Shown here in pieces: positions 23,049-34,403 of a DNA stretch of 64,000 nucleotides. Location: NCBI RefSeq assembly GCF_900700375.1, contig NC_041708.1, forward strand, positions 37,253,204-37,317,203, in the 5' to 3' direction. The notes under the pieces were generated by a model. The model searched no databases. It saw nothing but the letters and a program-made list of their open reading frames with translations, and was not told the DNA's origin. This DNA comes from Denticeps clupeoides (lineage: Eukaryota; Chordata; Actinopteri; Clupeiformes; Denticipitidae). Numbering within the stretch: position 1 is the stretch's first letter; each line of letters opens with the position of its first letter. A program made the translations under genes and the position numbers.

Positions 23049-25025
23049 TTCTAATTTCTTAAATTATTGTTGCATCAGTTTCTTCATATTCTATTTTATT
23101 TGGAAGAGATGTATCTATCCTGGATGTAGTTGGACATGGTCAGAGGTGCATATTAAATTCAGTGTGCCCAAATCCACCTTTTTCAGTTTAACGTCCATGA
23201 AACAGTCCCAGGCACACACCTCAAAATTGACTTATATAGCATGTTGGGTGTAACATGCTATAAAACAGTCCACTGGTCTTCTACCAAAAGCCAGGGGTTC
23301 TTGCAGCTCAGTGGATCACTATTGTAGTGGCAGATTTCCCTCTAAGTGGAACTCAGTAGAGGACTTATCTGCTGAGGAACTGGATTTGAGTATGTTGAGT
23401 ATGGGAGAGTGGAACCAATGCATGAATCACATCTCCAACATTTTCAGTGAGCTTAAGGTGGCCAATCCAGTTGTGAAGGTGATGTCACATGCTGTCTGAA
23501 CCATTCTTACACACTTAGAGCCTGATGTATTTTGTCATTGTTGTCATTTTGTTGTCATTGTTGTCATCTTTAGTCATCTTGAAATATGTCCATGTTCCGT
23601 CAATGGAAAAGCGCGATCATTTATTATGTTCAGATAGTCAGCTGACTTCATTTAGATCCACATGTTGGTCAGCCCAGGCCTGACGTCTTGAAGCAACCCT
23701 CTAACATCTATCATTTTCTACCATGACTTAACATTTAAGTGATCTATAATCGTGGTCATTCAAGATCACTAACAACATTTTTTTCTACTTAGATGTTCTC
23801 CAACTTCCAGGTTTTAATCCTGTGTTGAACAGTTCTTAACCCAAATTCTTTCATCGACCATGGGATGTGTCTCCCAACATAGCTGTTTAAGAAATGAGAA
23901 GGTCTTCACTGCCTCAGATATCATTAAGTAACTGTCACCAGCTGAAACATTTCATCCCTGCAGAAATGAATCAATAAAAGCCCAGTGTCTCTTTTCACAT
24001 TTAAAGCACTTTTTTTTTTTTTACAATAATAATAAAATGCTGTGATAACCCAGTTGATTTGGGCACATGGTACTTTGTTAATAATGCAGCTTTAAAATAA
24101 GAACGCAACACAGCACCATAGACTTCCCTTGACTACATAGACTGGACACGATTCTACTTATTGTCAAGCCAACACAGCCATTGGTGCACAAGTGTGTAAA
24201 GCTTTAATACACAGAAGTCACTTCTTACAATAACACAGAAATCATGACATGAGAGACTGACCGAAATGTCTGTGAGGGAAAATTCTGGCAATTTGAGGCA
24301 AATTCAAAAAAACTCAAACATTTACAATGTAGTGTTGAGGTAAAAAGAAAGCATTTCATTACTTTAGGGCAGTTTTGATAAAAGGACGAGTAGAGGGGGT
24401 GGAGCAACAACCAAATACAGTAAATGAAAAATCCCAAATAAAGGATTATTACAAATGCTGATTTTGTATGGAAATTTTCCTAACACTCAATATTTGGAAA
24501 CCATAACCATAGTAGTATTTAACATTTATTATAACATTGTGAATGTGGTACGGACAACTGAATGAAATTTATAAAATATAAGTTGCGTGTGTGATTGTTT
24601 CAACATGCTGAAGTCAGTGATAATACAGACCACTTCTAAGAATACATGATTGAATGACATAAAATGTAATTGTTTTAAATACATGTTTCGCTCATGTGGA
24701 ATACTCCAAAATTTGTTTAAAACGAGGCAAGCCCATTTCAAGCGACTTATATTTATGTTAATGTGTGGAAATTTATTCTGAAAGGGAAAGGGTCAGTCTC
24801 CACATTTTGTTGACCACTGTTGTCATCAGTAAACAGTCACTTGGTGTGGCTAATGCAGTATTTTGCACATGATGCTTTTAACACACATCACATAGCAGAA
24901 AAACTGCTTTTTTCCCCCTAATAATCTTGGACTCAACGATGGATCATTGTATTTTAAAATTTGTCATATGACCTGATTCTTGACTGTTGTTTTGTCTTCA
25001 TGTTTCGAAAAGCCCCTTTGGCGCT
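23049..25025. other. Spacer between genes 7 and 8
   Basis: No gene is supported. A 62-codon frame at 23311-23499 has no recognised relative. The stretch at about 23740-24010 has the look of an interspersed repeat end (ATGAATCAATAAAAG), but I cannot name the family. Confidence 0.4.
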
Positions 25026-25148
25026 TTGCCAGGTCAGGGTTTTACGCACAATAGGAGCCACACATGCTTTGGGTTCAGCCAGGTATAAAAGTAAAGGTTT
25101 GTTCACCAGGGCCGCAGTACAGCATAAGCAGACCAACAACTCTGAAAA
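25026..25148 (+). promoter_or_regulatory. Promoter of crystallin gene 8
   Basis: TTGCCAGGTCAG at 25026-25037, ACAATA at 25048-25053 and TATAAAA at 25084-25090. Confidence 0.7.
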
Positions 25149-25879
25149 ATGAGTAACACCAGCAGCCCCAGCAGCATGAACATGGGCAGGGTAAGAGAAA
25201 ACACTCACTATATGTTTGATCCATTCAGAAACTTGAATTTTTATGTATTTTTATGATCAAATGTTTCCAGGTCACCTTCTACGAGGACAGGAACTTCATG
25301 GGACGTTCCTGGGACTGTATGGGTGACTGTTCTGACATGCACTCCAACATGAGCCGCTGCCACTCCTGCAGGGTGCACAGTGGCTGCTTCATGGTCTACG
25401 ACCAGGCCAACTACATGGGTAACAGCTACTTCATGAGGAGGGGCGAGTACGGTGACTACATGAACATGTTTGGATGGAACAACTGCATCAGGTCCTGCCG
25501 CCATATCCCCATGGTAAATATGATGGTTTATGTGCTACAAGGATGCAGACATGTATTTCACAAATCATTAATGTCAATCTTCTATGGCCCGGTTAAACAG
25601 TACAGAGGAAACTACAGAATGAGGATCTACGATAGAAATGACTTCGGAGGCCAGATGCACGAGTTCATGGACGACTGTGACAACTGCATGGACCGCTACC
25701 GCATGAACGGCTGCATGTCCTGTCATGTGATGGACGGCCACTGGCTCATGTACGAGCAGCCCCACTACAGAGGCAGGATGTGGTACTTCGGACCTGGAGA
25801 GTACAGGAACTTCATGAATATGGGCTGGGGCAACATGCGCTTCATGAGCATGAGGCGTGTCATGGATTCCTGGTACTAA
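25149..25879 (+). CDS. crygm: Gamma-M crystallin, gene 8
   Basis: Coding exons are 25149-25190, 25271-25513 and 25601-25879, 187 residues, arm [14 protein letters not shown]. Private changes are Asn for Tyr in MHSNMSRC and His in CRHIPM. Intron 2 (25514-25600) is 87 bases, a multiple of three, and has no stop in frame, so unspliced RNA would stay open through both domains with 29 extra codons. Splicing is still the expected outcome because every paralogue has this intron and the GT-AG ends are good. AATAAA lies at 25883-25888. Confidence 0.94.
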
Positions 25880-26053
25880 GATAATAAATAGCTTGAAAAG
25901 TTAAACTTTTTTGTTTTATTTTGAAAAAACATATGAAACACAAAAACCTAAAATTGTTCTGTTTGTGAGCAAAACCTTTAGCCATTCAAACCATTCTTCA
26001 CTAGATAAACTGGGTTAAAATAGACATCATTACACAGCTTCTCCTGTTGGCTA

Positions 26054-27120
26054 TATACTAATCAACCATAACATTGTGGCCACCAAGACATGAAGTAGAT
26101 GACATTAATATTAATAACATCTTGTTACCATGGTACATTCCCGTGGGTGGGACAAATCAGCCAGCAAGAGAAAACGTATTCTCTATATGTTGGAAGCAGA
26201 TCAAATAGGCAAGTGTATGGATTTGAGTGAATGACAAGAGCCAAATTATGATGGCTACGCAGCCTGATCACAGCATCCAAAAAAGAAAAGAAAAACAGTG
26301 AACTGGCAACAGGGACAAAGGCTCAATAGTACTAAGGTGTCTCTACTTTGGCTATAGGCATCAGGATATGTTTTTTAATGATTTACAAAGACACTGCTTC
26401 TAAAATATAATCATACGTAGCATGGACTTCCATGGTTCCTAAGAAGCATTGGCACTCTTGAACATGATGCTAAGCAGCAATAGATTTGGCTGAAGATAAT
26501 TGCCCAGGCCACAAAATAATGAGCAAGGGTTTAGAGTGAAAGGGAGAGCATCCTTTTCACTGTTTAGCCCTCTAGAGGTGTCATAGAGGCACTGCAGAAG
26601 CAGGGTGTCTACCTGATGACAACAATGAAATGATTGTCCCATTTAGATTAAAGACATCAATGAGGTGACAACTATTTCCAGGTATATCTCAAGTGCTGTG
26701 GGCTTGATTGCTGGTGAACCCTGTAGTCTTCCATTGATGTGGATGCTACTATGAAACACACCACCTACCTAAACAACTACTTCTCTTCATGTAAATGGTG
26801 TTCCTTGTTGGCAATGCCCTCTTTTAGTAGAAAAAGGATTCGTGCCACACAACAAAAATGGTTAAAATGGTTTGAAGAACACAACAGGACTTTAAGGTGT
26901 TGACATGCCCCCCAAATAATTCTGCAGATTTCAACGCAATTTAACATATGTGGGATGTGTTGGAAAAACTGATCCATGGAGGCATCTCTTCACCTCAACT
27001 TACAGGATTTAAGGGACTTTCAACTGATGCCCTGGCACCAGACCCCACAGTATAGCTCCTGAGATCTAGTGGAGTCTGATCCTTATTGCTTCAGGGCTGT
27101 TTTGGAGGCTAAAGAGACAC
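26054..27120 (+). mobile_element. Decayed Tc1/mariner-like DNA transposon
   Basis: The left part (ACCATAACATTGTGGCCACC, then GGGCAAATTGTGATGGCT-like text near 26240) and the right part near 26740-27115 (CACCACCTACCTAAAC, AATGGTTTGAAGAACA, GATCCATGGAGGCATC) match in order a Tc1-like transposase gene that is widespread in fish and frogs. The middle is much shortened and substitutions are many, so it is long dead. No clean right inverted repeat is visible. Confidence 0.7.
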
Positions 27121-27405
27121 CCTCTCACGCCCATGTAAGCCCAGCGAAGTTCATGCTGCGTTGCAACGCGGTTTCTCAGCTGTTGTTTGTGTAAAAAAGC
27201 AAGCACTCACTGTATTAAAACACCCATCTGATGTTACCTGGACATAGAGAGCCATGGCACAACAGAGGTCTAATTCATTAACACAGGTAGATTACTTTTG
27301 CAGTTACATGGAACTATTGTATGTAAAAAAGCCAACACTGGCCAAGGACAAGGGGGTTAGTAGCGTCCTCCCAGCAAGCCACGTCTTCTTGGCTGTGTCA
27401 AGCTG

Positions 27406-27555
27406 TGTCAGAATCTGGTCGGGTCGTTCAGTCACAGTAGCTGGACATGGTGAGGAAGGAGGAGGCATACGTACGATATCTACAGGCAGACACTGATAAC
27501 AGGATGAACATGAAACCCGGATCCTGAGTAGCCCCTTCCGGACCAGATCCTGACA
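27406..27555 (-). mobile_element. Short solo LTR relic, same family as 647-915
   Basis: Read on the minus strand it starts TGTCAGGATCTGGTCCGG, passes GGTTTCATGTT and GCGTCCTCCTT-like text, and ends CCAGATTCTGACA, matching the ends and order of the copy at 63287-63549. It is shorter and I see no clear target repeat. Fossil. Confidence 0.5.
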
Positions 27556-27669
27556 CCATCCTATCTGCTTTTTTACCTCCCCTTGTCAGCTCTGGCCTCT
27601 GCCTTGGCCGCTGATGATTCAAAACGCCCACCATAGGAAAAGGGCAGCGGGACTCTTCACAGAGTTGAC

Positions 27670-28556
27670 TCACGAATGGCTGCAGGACCAGACAAGATCC
27701 ATGGAAGAGTGCTCAGGGAATGTGCAAACCAGCTGGAAGATGTTCTCACCGACGTCTTCAACATCTCACTGAGCACCTCCTCCCTCCCACGACCCATCCT
27801 CACCACCTTCTAAAGAGGGACGTTTGATAGCATTCTGACAAGCCTCATTAATTTCTGGTTTGGGAACTGCCTCATATCGAACCACAAGACCTTATAGCGG
27901 ATAGTGAGGACAGCTGAGAAGATCATCTGAGTCTCCCTTCCCTCCATAACGGACATTTACAACACACACTGTATCAGGAAAGCCACCAGCATCGTGAAGG
28001 ACTCTACACACCCCTCACATGCACTCTTCACCCTCCTACCATCTGGAAAAAGTTACCGAAGCATTCGGGCCGTCACTGACTTGCTCTGCAACAGCTTCAT
28101 CCCACAGACCATCAGTCACCTGAACACTCAGGGTCTTTCCACTCTGGACTGACACACACACACATACACACACACACACCCTACCTTTGTTATATTGAAT
28201 ATTATTATCTATCTGTAATATCATCTGCTGATGCACTGCTCCATTATTGCCCAGCAGTATTTGCACTTATTTACTTTGCACATTTATTATTAATTTCACT
28301 GGTTTAGCGCTGTCTGTCTCTTTGTTGTGTACACATTGTTTTGTTAAATATTACTCTTGCACTGGCTGTGTGCACTAGCCCAGTTTGTCAGTGTTTGTCA
28401 CGTGCACTTTATGTCAGGATGTAACTTTGTTTAAATGTTAAATGTAGCACCAGCTTCTGGAGAAACGTTTCGTTTCACTAAGTACTGTCTAAGCGAAGTG
28501 ATTGTCATTGTGTAACATGTATGTAGCTGAAATGACAATAAAGCTCAACTTCAACC
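27670..28556 (+). mobile_element. LINE 3' end (jockey/L2-like reverse transcriptase relic)
   Basis: The first part encodes AGPDKIHGRVLRECANQLE, a reverse-transcriptase segment of non-LTR elements. A second part near 27970-28150 encodes KDSTHPSHALFTLLPSGK and ends in a stop before a CA-rich 3' UTR. The end is GACAATAAAGCTCAACTTC, a typical fish LINE terminus. Much of the reverse transcriptase between these parts is missing. Confidence 0.7.
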
Positions 28557-28701
28557 GTCCCCACACACTGCTCCCCGGGTGCCTGTCATGGAGCCCACTG
28601 CTCATCAAGCATGATGGTTAAAAGCAGAGGGCACATTTTACCATGTCACCGTGTGCTGTGCTGCAGTGTTTCACAATAACAATCACTTCACTTTCACTTT
28701 T
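28556..28701 (+). mobile_element. SINE family B fragment
   Basis: The copy lacks the tRNA head and starts at CCGTCCCCACACACTGC, directly after the LINE terminus. It ends in GACAATCACTTCAC-like tail sequence. Confidence 0.7.
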
Positions 28702-29089
28702 CATGTCCAGCCACGTTGACAGATGAGTGATTTGGGGTTTCAGGCGAAACCCCCAGTGGCCTGCAGAGCTGTGACTTTCTCCAAGATGGTATCCAATTTG
28801 TGATCCATAGTCACAGTGAAGTTGTAAAATACTCACAGTCTGAGCACCAACAGTTCCGCCAGGCACACGTCCCTCCACCTCTCCCAACCATCCATAATGT
28901 AACCAGACGCATACGTTCAGGCAGGACACTCAGGTTCTCTGCATTTCTCTTCAAAAAGATTGCATCAATCACGTTGAGAGACCAGTTCCAGGAGGAGGAG
29001 CTAGAAACCCAAAGCAGAATCCATGTTCCACCAGCATGCCACCAGCACCTCCATTGCTGTCTCATTTTCCATTCTACTTGTGACCTTGG

Positions 29090-29660
29090 AGACACAGATC
29101 CTCGCTGGCCAAGCATCCGATCCTGGTACCACGGCCATCTCCGATCATTTTGGTGGCTGTCCATTACCCAGGAAATACAGGCCTGTTTGGAAGCATGTGC
29201 TGTGTGTGTCAAGTCCAAAGACCCCACCTCTCTCTCTGTCAATCCCTGGTTACCCCTGGACACACTTGGCCCTAGACGTCATCACTGGGTCAACACCAGC
29301 AACCTGATTCTCTTGCATGTTGTCTGCTTGCATGGGTTCCTTCATTGTATTGGATGGTGGCCCCCAGTTTGATTCAGCTGTCCGGAGGTCATTCTGCCAG
29401 CAGCCTCTCCTCGGCATACGTCCCACAACACAATGGACAGGCGGAGAGGGGCAACATGCAGCTGGGTCATTCCCTATGCTGCATTGTCTCGAGCCACAAA
29501 TGGTCATGCTTCCTGCTGTAGGGGGACTTGCCAAAAAAAACCCTGTGTCCGCCACTACAGGGTGCAGCCCATTCAAAGTCTGCTACAGCTTCCAGCCATC
29601 AATTTTCAGCCACCAGGAACCAGCGGTGGACACCCCAGCTGCTCAACAGCTGATCTGATG
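29090..29660 (+). mobile_element. Ty3/gypsy-like integrase fossil
   Basis: Text resembling the integrase zinc-binding part (RSFWW, ACAVCVKSKDPTS) is followed by pieces of the catalytic core region. It is heavily broken. About 300 bases on, 29953-30199 (TGTGGTGCTCC to GGCATGACA, with ATTAAA) could be its 3' LTR, but no second copy is present to test that. It is a different fossil from the one at 19152-21029. Confidence 0.55.
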
Positions 29661-30271
29661 TTCTCACTGGGCCTGAGTAAAATGCTTATTAAAGGGCGAA
29701 AAAAATATATAAAAACAGAATAAAGATAATTGCTTATGTGGATGCATCATATGAAGTAGACTTTCTGCGACACTAAGAAAACATAGTAATTATTCACCTG
29801 ACAAATACTTAACATCAAAGTATTACTGTAATGTCTAAAATGGCACATTTATTATGATTATTCACAACATATTCTGACCTTCTATGTGTCACGTAATGTC
29901 CATACAAGAAAAAAGGATCTTGTTCTCATATTGTAAATAGACTACTTGTAACTGTGGTGCTCCTGGAGTACCAGGTGGCAGCTATTGACATTTGTGTTTG
30001 GTCCTATTTACCCTCAGCTGCTTCAGAGTTGGAAGCAGGGTGACTAGGGCCTTTTAGGGGCAGGGGAATGCGCACACTCTCCTGTCAAGCTTTACGTGTT
30101 ATGCTGTATGTGTTTTTCAGGCCTTCGAGCCGTATTTATTCTTGTTATTAAAACCACTTTATGTTCAACATTTCTTCACCCTTCACTGACGTGGCATGAC
30201 ACCATTTCCAGTAGTTCAGGTAGTTGTTCAAAGAAAGCTATTTAAAAACACATACACGAATTTTTATATAC

Positions 30272-30385
<114 letters not shown>

Positions 30386-30666
30386 TTTTTTTATTTAAAA
30401 ATATAAATAGTCAATATCTAGTTTATTTTTTTATAATAGGTTATGTTGTTTGGCTGTTGTGTTATTCCAATCTGTTCTATGATTTAACAAAAAGTGGCCG
30501 GACAGACATATGTGTTATAATATGTATATTCTCTACATGATCTGAGAATTTAGACCAATCTGGTTATCCTTGATCTGAATTTTCTATTTAACAATGGTAA
30601 GTAATTGTCTTTTTTTCCATTTTCCGCACAGAATGTCTTTTCCACTGTGAATGCCTTTATACCATT

Positions 30667-30787
30667 TTGCTACATCAGGGGTTTACAGACAAAAGAACAT
30701 ACCTATCCTTTGAACATGGTTGTGTATATAAGTAAGGGTTAAACAGGCATGGTTAGTGAAGCAATTTCTCTCACACAGCTCTGAAAA
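30667..30787 (+). promoter_or_regulatory. Promoter of crystallin gene 9
   Basis: Maf-like TTGCTACATCAG at 30667-30678, Sox-like ACAAAA at 30689-30694 and TATATAAG at 30725-30732. Both upstream sites are weaker matches, but the spacing is unchanged. Confidence 0.62.
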
Positions 30788-31532
30788 ATGAGTACCTCCA
30801 GCAGCCCCAGCAACATGAACATGGGAAGAGTAAGTGCAATTTGACCTTGACAAAGAAATATACAATGTGTACACAATGTTCATGTTGTGTAATAATCCAT
30901 TTTTCAGGTCACCTTCTACGAGGACAGGAACTTCATGGGACGTTCCTGGGACTGTATGGGCGACTGCGCCGACATGCACTCCTACATGAGCCGTTGCCAC
31001 TCCTGCAGGGTGCACAGTGGCTGCTTCATGGCTTATGATGGAGCCAACTACATGGGTAACAGCTACTTCATGAGGAGGGGCGAGTACGGCGACTACATGA
31101 ACATGTTTGGATGGAACAACTGCATCAGATCCTGCCGCTATATCCCCATGGTAAATATGATGACTCATGTGTTGCAAAGATGCAGAAATGTATTTCACGA
31201 AACATTAACAATATTATGAACCATGTCAATCTTCTTTGGTCCCGGTTAAACAGTACAGAGGAAACTACAGAATGAGGATCTACGATAGAAATGACTTCGG
31301 AGGCCAGATGCACGAGTTCATGGACGACTGTGACAACTGCATGGACCGCTACCGCATGAACGGCTGCATGTCCTGTCATGTGATGGACGGCCACTGGCTC
31401 ATGTACGAGCAGCCCCACTACAGAGGCAGGATGTGGTACTTCGGACCTGGAGAGTACAGGAACTTCATGAATATGGGCTGGGGCAACATGCGCTTCATGA
31501 GCATGAGGCGTGTCATGGATTCCTGGTACTAA
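30788..31532 (+). CDS. crygm: Gamma-M crystallin, gene 9
   Basis: Coding exons are 30788-30829, 30908-31150 and 31254-31532, 187 residues. The arm is [14 protein letters not shown]. Domain 1 has CADMHS and [11 protein letters not shown]. The third exon is identical by eye to those of genes 7 and 8, although intron 2 is only loosely similar to that of gene 8 and unlike that of gene 7. AATAAA lies at 31562-31567. Confidence 0.95.
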
Positions 31533-32127
31533 AATATTACAATTCCATGTAATACTTACAAAATAAAAACCACTAAACAATGATTGATTGGTCATATTTA
31601 TTCCAAGCACACATACGTATGTAATGAATCCAGAATTCTTATAGATGTGCGGATAGGACACAGGCACAACACTGGGAACAGAAGAAAGAAGTACTAGAGC
31701 CTGAAATCATAGATTAAAAAAAAAAAAAGACCTTGTAATACAGAACTATTAAAACAGTATCTGACAGAGAGTGCATTTTAATTAAAACAACTTTTAATCA
31801 TTTTCCTTTGCTCTCCTGAAAACTGCTGCTGGCAATCCACAATCATAAGCACCTTCCTCAGCAGGAGCTTAAAACAACAGATGTAAACCCCATCTACTCT
31901 CGAATGGTTTTCTTGGATGGAACTAGATACATTTTTATTTCCAATTTATTTCATTGTAAATCTTAGACCTCATATATTGAATATAATTTTGAGTTGAATA
32001 CAATTTTTCTAGAACATAGGCATAGTATGCGTCATAAAAATGCTGATCTGAGTGTAAATTATATCTTTTTTTATTTGACATATTAATGGAAATTCTGAAA
32101 TGTCTTAATGGAAATTCTGAAACCTTT

Positions 32128-33045
32128 TCAAACAGCTATACATTCGGATAATCTACAGAATACCTTGACCTGTGGAATGGTGCAGAGCATGATGAAAGCA
32201 TTGCAGCGCTCCTCCAGCTGATTTGTCCATTTCACGCTCAGCTGGACATCTTGTCCCAGGCTGATGGACTGAGAATTTCTGCTAAATGACACTGGCTTCC
32301 CACAATGGCTGCATACTGCGGCAGTCTTCAAATAAGCTTCTCCTTGTGACAACAGAAAAGCCTTTGGATGAAAAACACGTTTCGCAGATCTGGCTTATTA
32401 TTTTTGTCTGTTTGTTCAGCATGCGTAATCACATGATCGCGGTGGGACACAGGGATATAGCAGTGGCCTACCTCAGCCAATCATGACTCCATCTGCAAGA
32501 TGCCTGGCCCTCTCCAGGTCATTCTGATATTCATGATATTGCTGTAGTCTCTTGGCCAGTGGTAAAAAGAAGACAGGTCTGCTAGAGTCAAATTGTGAGG
32601 ATCTAAATAGGATGACAGATTCATTTTTGCTTGTGGAAGCCCCAAGGCGGATGGCATTTTAAATTGACGGCATCAGAAGTTTGTTATCAGAACACGCAAC
32701 CAGCTTTGAGCTGTTGAGGCAGAGACTCCTCAAGAACCTCAAACGTGTCTGGTGGTTCTTTAGAACCAAGATATTAGCAGGAGATCCTTTTAGTCCTGAA
32801 AGATCTGAGAGGATTTCTTTATGATTGTGATCTGAGATATTTGGAGGCCAAATCAGCCCGCTGGGAATACCAATTCTGTTTATGTTCAAAAGACCATCCA
32901 CATCATCCTCAGAGCAGACAACCTTCTTCCACTGTGTCATGGTCCACAGATACGTTCCCCATACACTGCTCCTTGGATGCCATTCACTTATCCTATGGAC
33001 ACTGAACCGTGTGCTGTGCTGCTGTGTATCACATGTGACAATCAC
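32128..33045 (-). pseudogene. Unidentified protein-coding relic
   Basis: Three stretches on the minus strand read like real protein. One is 32659 to about 32945 (EDDVDGLLNINRIG, SGLIWPPNISDHNH, LKGSPANILVLKNHQTRLRF). The second is about 32485-32655 in another frame (SVILFRSSQFDSSRPVFFL, KRLQQYHEYQNDLERA). The third is 32168-32352 (CSHCGKPVSFSRNSQSISLG). I do not recognise the protein. The order could be exons of a dead host gene or part of an unknown element. The first stretch abuts a decayed family B SINE at 32931-33057. No complete gene can be supported. Confidence 0.35.
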
Positions 33046-33532
33046 TTCACTTCACTGACTAGAGTTTCATGGCTTGGGGTGACTTGCTAGACTTCTTCTT
33101 ATTGACCTCTCCTCTATATGGCTCATCTTCATGTCAAAGTCACCAGTCAGTTCCAGTGTCTCAACATGAACGTTTTTAGCAAATTGTAAAAAGAGCTTTA
33201 TTTGGATTTAACAATTCTGTAGAAAGTGAAGATGGCCTTAAAATTAACATTTAATGCATTAGTTCTGAATAGGGAGAGAGAAAGGTGCTCTGGGGCTATG
33301 TCCTTTTCATAGAAACAAAAATAGTACATAAATGTTTAATCTGAAATAGTCTTATTTAAAATGAAAAATAAGCTTGATTCCAAGATAATGGCCGTGTGGC
33401 ACATACTAGACACACATGCAAAATCCTGAAGGTACTGGCGTTTTTCCACACCAAACTTTGTAGCATAGAGACTGAACACCCTTTTGTCTATCGTACATTT
33501 TATCTTCACCTCTCTGTGGACCTTAGTTTCAC

Positions 33533-33655
33533 CTGCTGAGTTGACTGTTTGCAGACAATAGGGGGGCTTTTTTTTGGGGGTCTGGTCAAGTATAAAAGTA
33601 AAGGTAAATCCAGCAGGAGGACAGTTCAGTGCTAGCAGCGAACCAGCTCTGAAAA
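33533..33655 (+). promoter_or_regulatory. Promoter of crystallin gene 10
   Basis: TGCTGAGTTGAC at 33534-33545, one of the closest MARE cores in the cluster, then ACAATA at 33555-33560 and TATAAAA at 33591-33597. Confidence 0.7.
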
Positions 33656-34391
33656 ATGAGTAACACCAGCAGCCCCACCAACATGAACATGGGCAGGGTA
33701 AGCTTACATTTTGACAGGTTTATGAATATATCAAGCATTTGTTTTATTTGCCAATTCATGATGACTCACAATTGAATTTCCAGGTCACCTTCTACGAGGA
33801 GAGGAACTTCATGGGACGTTCCTGGGACTGTATGGGTGATTGTCCCGACATGCACTCCTACATGAGCCGCTGCCACTCCTGCAGGGTGCACAGTGGCTGC
33901 TTCATGGTCTACGACCAGGCCAACTACATGGGTAATGCATACTTCATGAGGAGAGGAGACTATGGTGACTACATGAACATGTTCGGGTGGAACAGCTGGA
34001 TCAGGTCCTGCCGCTTTATCCCCATGGTATAAAACTTTATTTCTGAAACTATATTTATCTTCCTTAATTTTGCAATATGTTGAAATTCATTGCCTCTTTT
34101 TGGAACCAACAGTACAGAGGAAACTACAGAATGAGGATCTACGAGAGGGATAACTTCGGAGGCCAGATGTACGAGTTCATGGACGACTGTGACTCCATCA
34201 TGGATCGCTACCACATGAACAGCTGCATGTCCTGTAATGTGATGGACGGCCACTGGCTCATGTACGAACACGCCAACTACAGAGGCAGGATGTGGTACTT
34301 CGGACCTGGAGAGTACAGGAACTTCATGAATATGGGCTGGGGCAACATGCGCTTCATGAGCATGAGGCGTATCATGGATTCCTGGTACTAA
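33656..34391 (+). CDS. crygm: Gamma-M crystallin, gene 10 (most divergent copy)
   Basis: Coding exons are 33656-33697, 33784-34026 and 34113-34391, 187 residues, arm [14 protein letters not shown]. It has more private changes than any neighbour: [58 protein letters not shown] and MYEHANYRG. The middle C-x-x-C pair (CDNC elsewhere) is lost and the NNC cysteine of domain 1 is also replaced (NSW). DSIMDRY is the form I recall from other fish gamma-M proteins, so this may be closer to the ancestral type. It should escape most gene conversion. AATAAA lies at 34398-34403. Confidence 0.94.
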
Positions 34392-34403
34392 AAGTTCAAT
34401 AAA

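Noticed and set aside
23311-23499. 62-codon frame beginning MDHYCSGRFPSKW
   Set aside because: No known relative, no splice context and no second copy to support it.
29953-30199. Possible 3' LTR of the second gypsy fossil (TGTGGTGC to CATGACA)
   Set aside because: There is no partner copy in the window and no clear target repeat, so I left it as a remark only.
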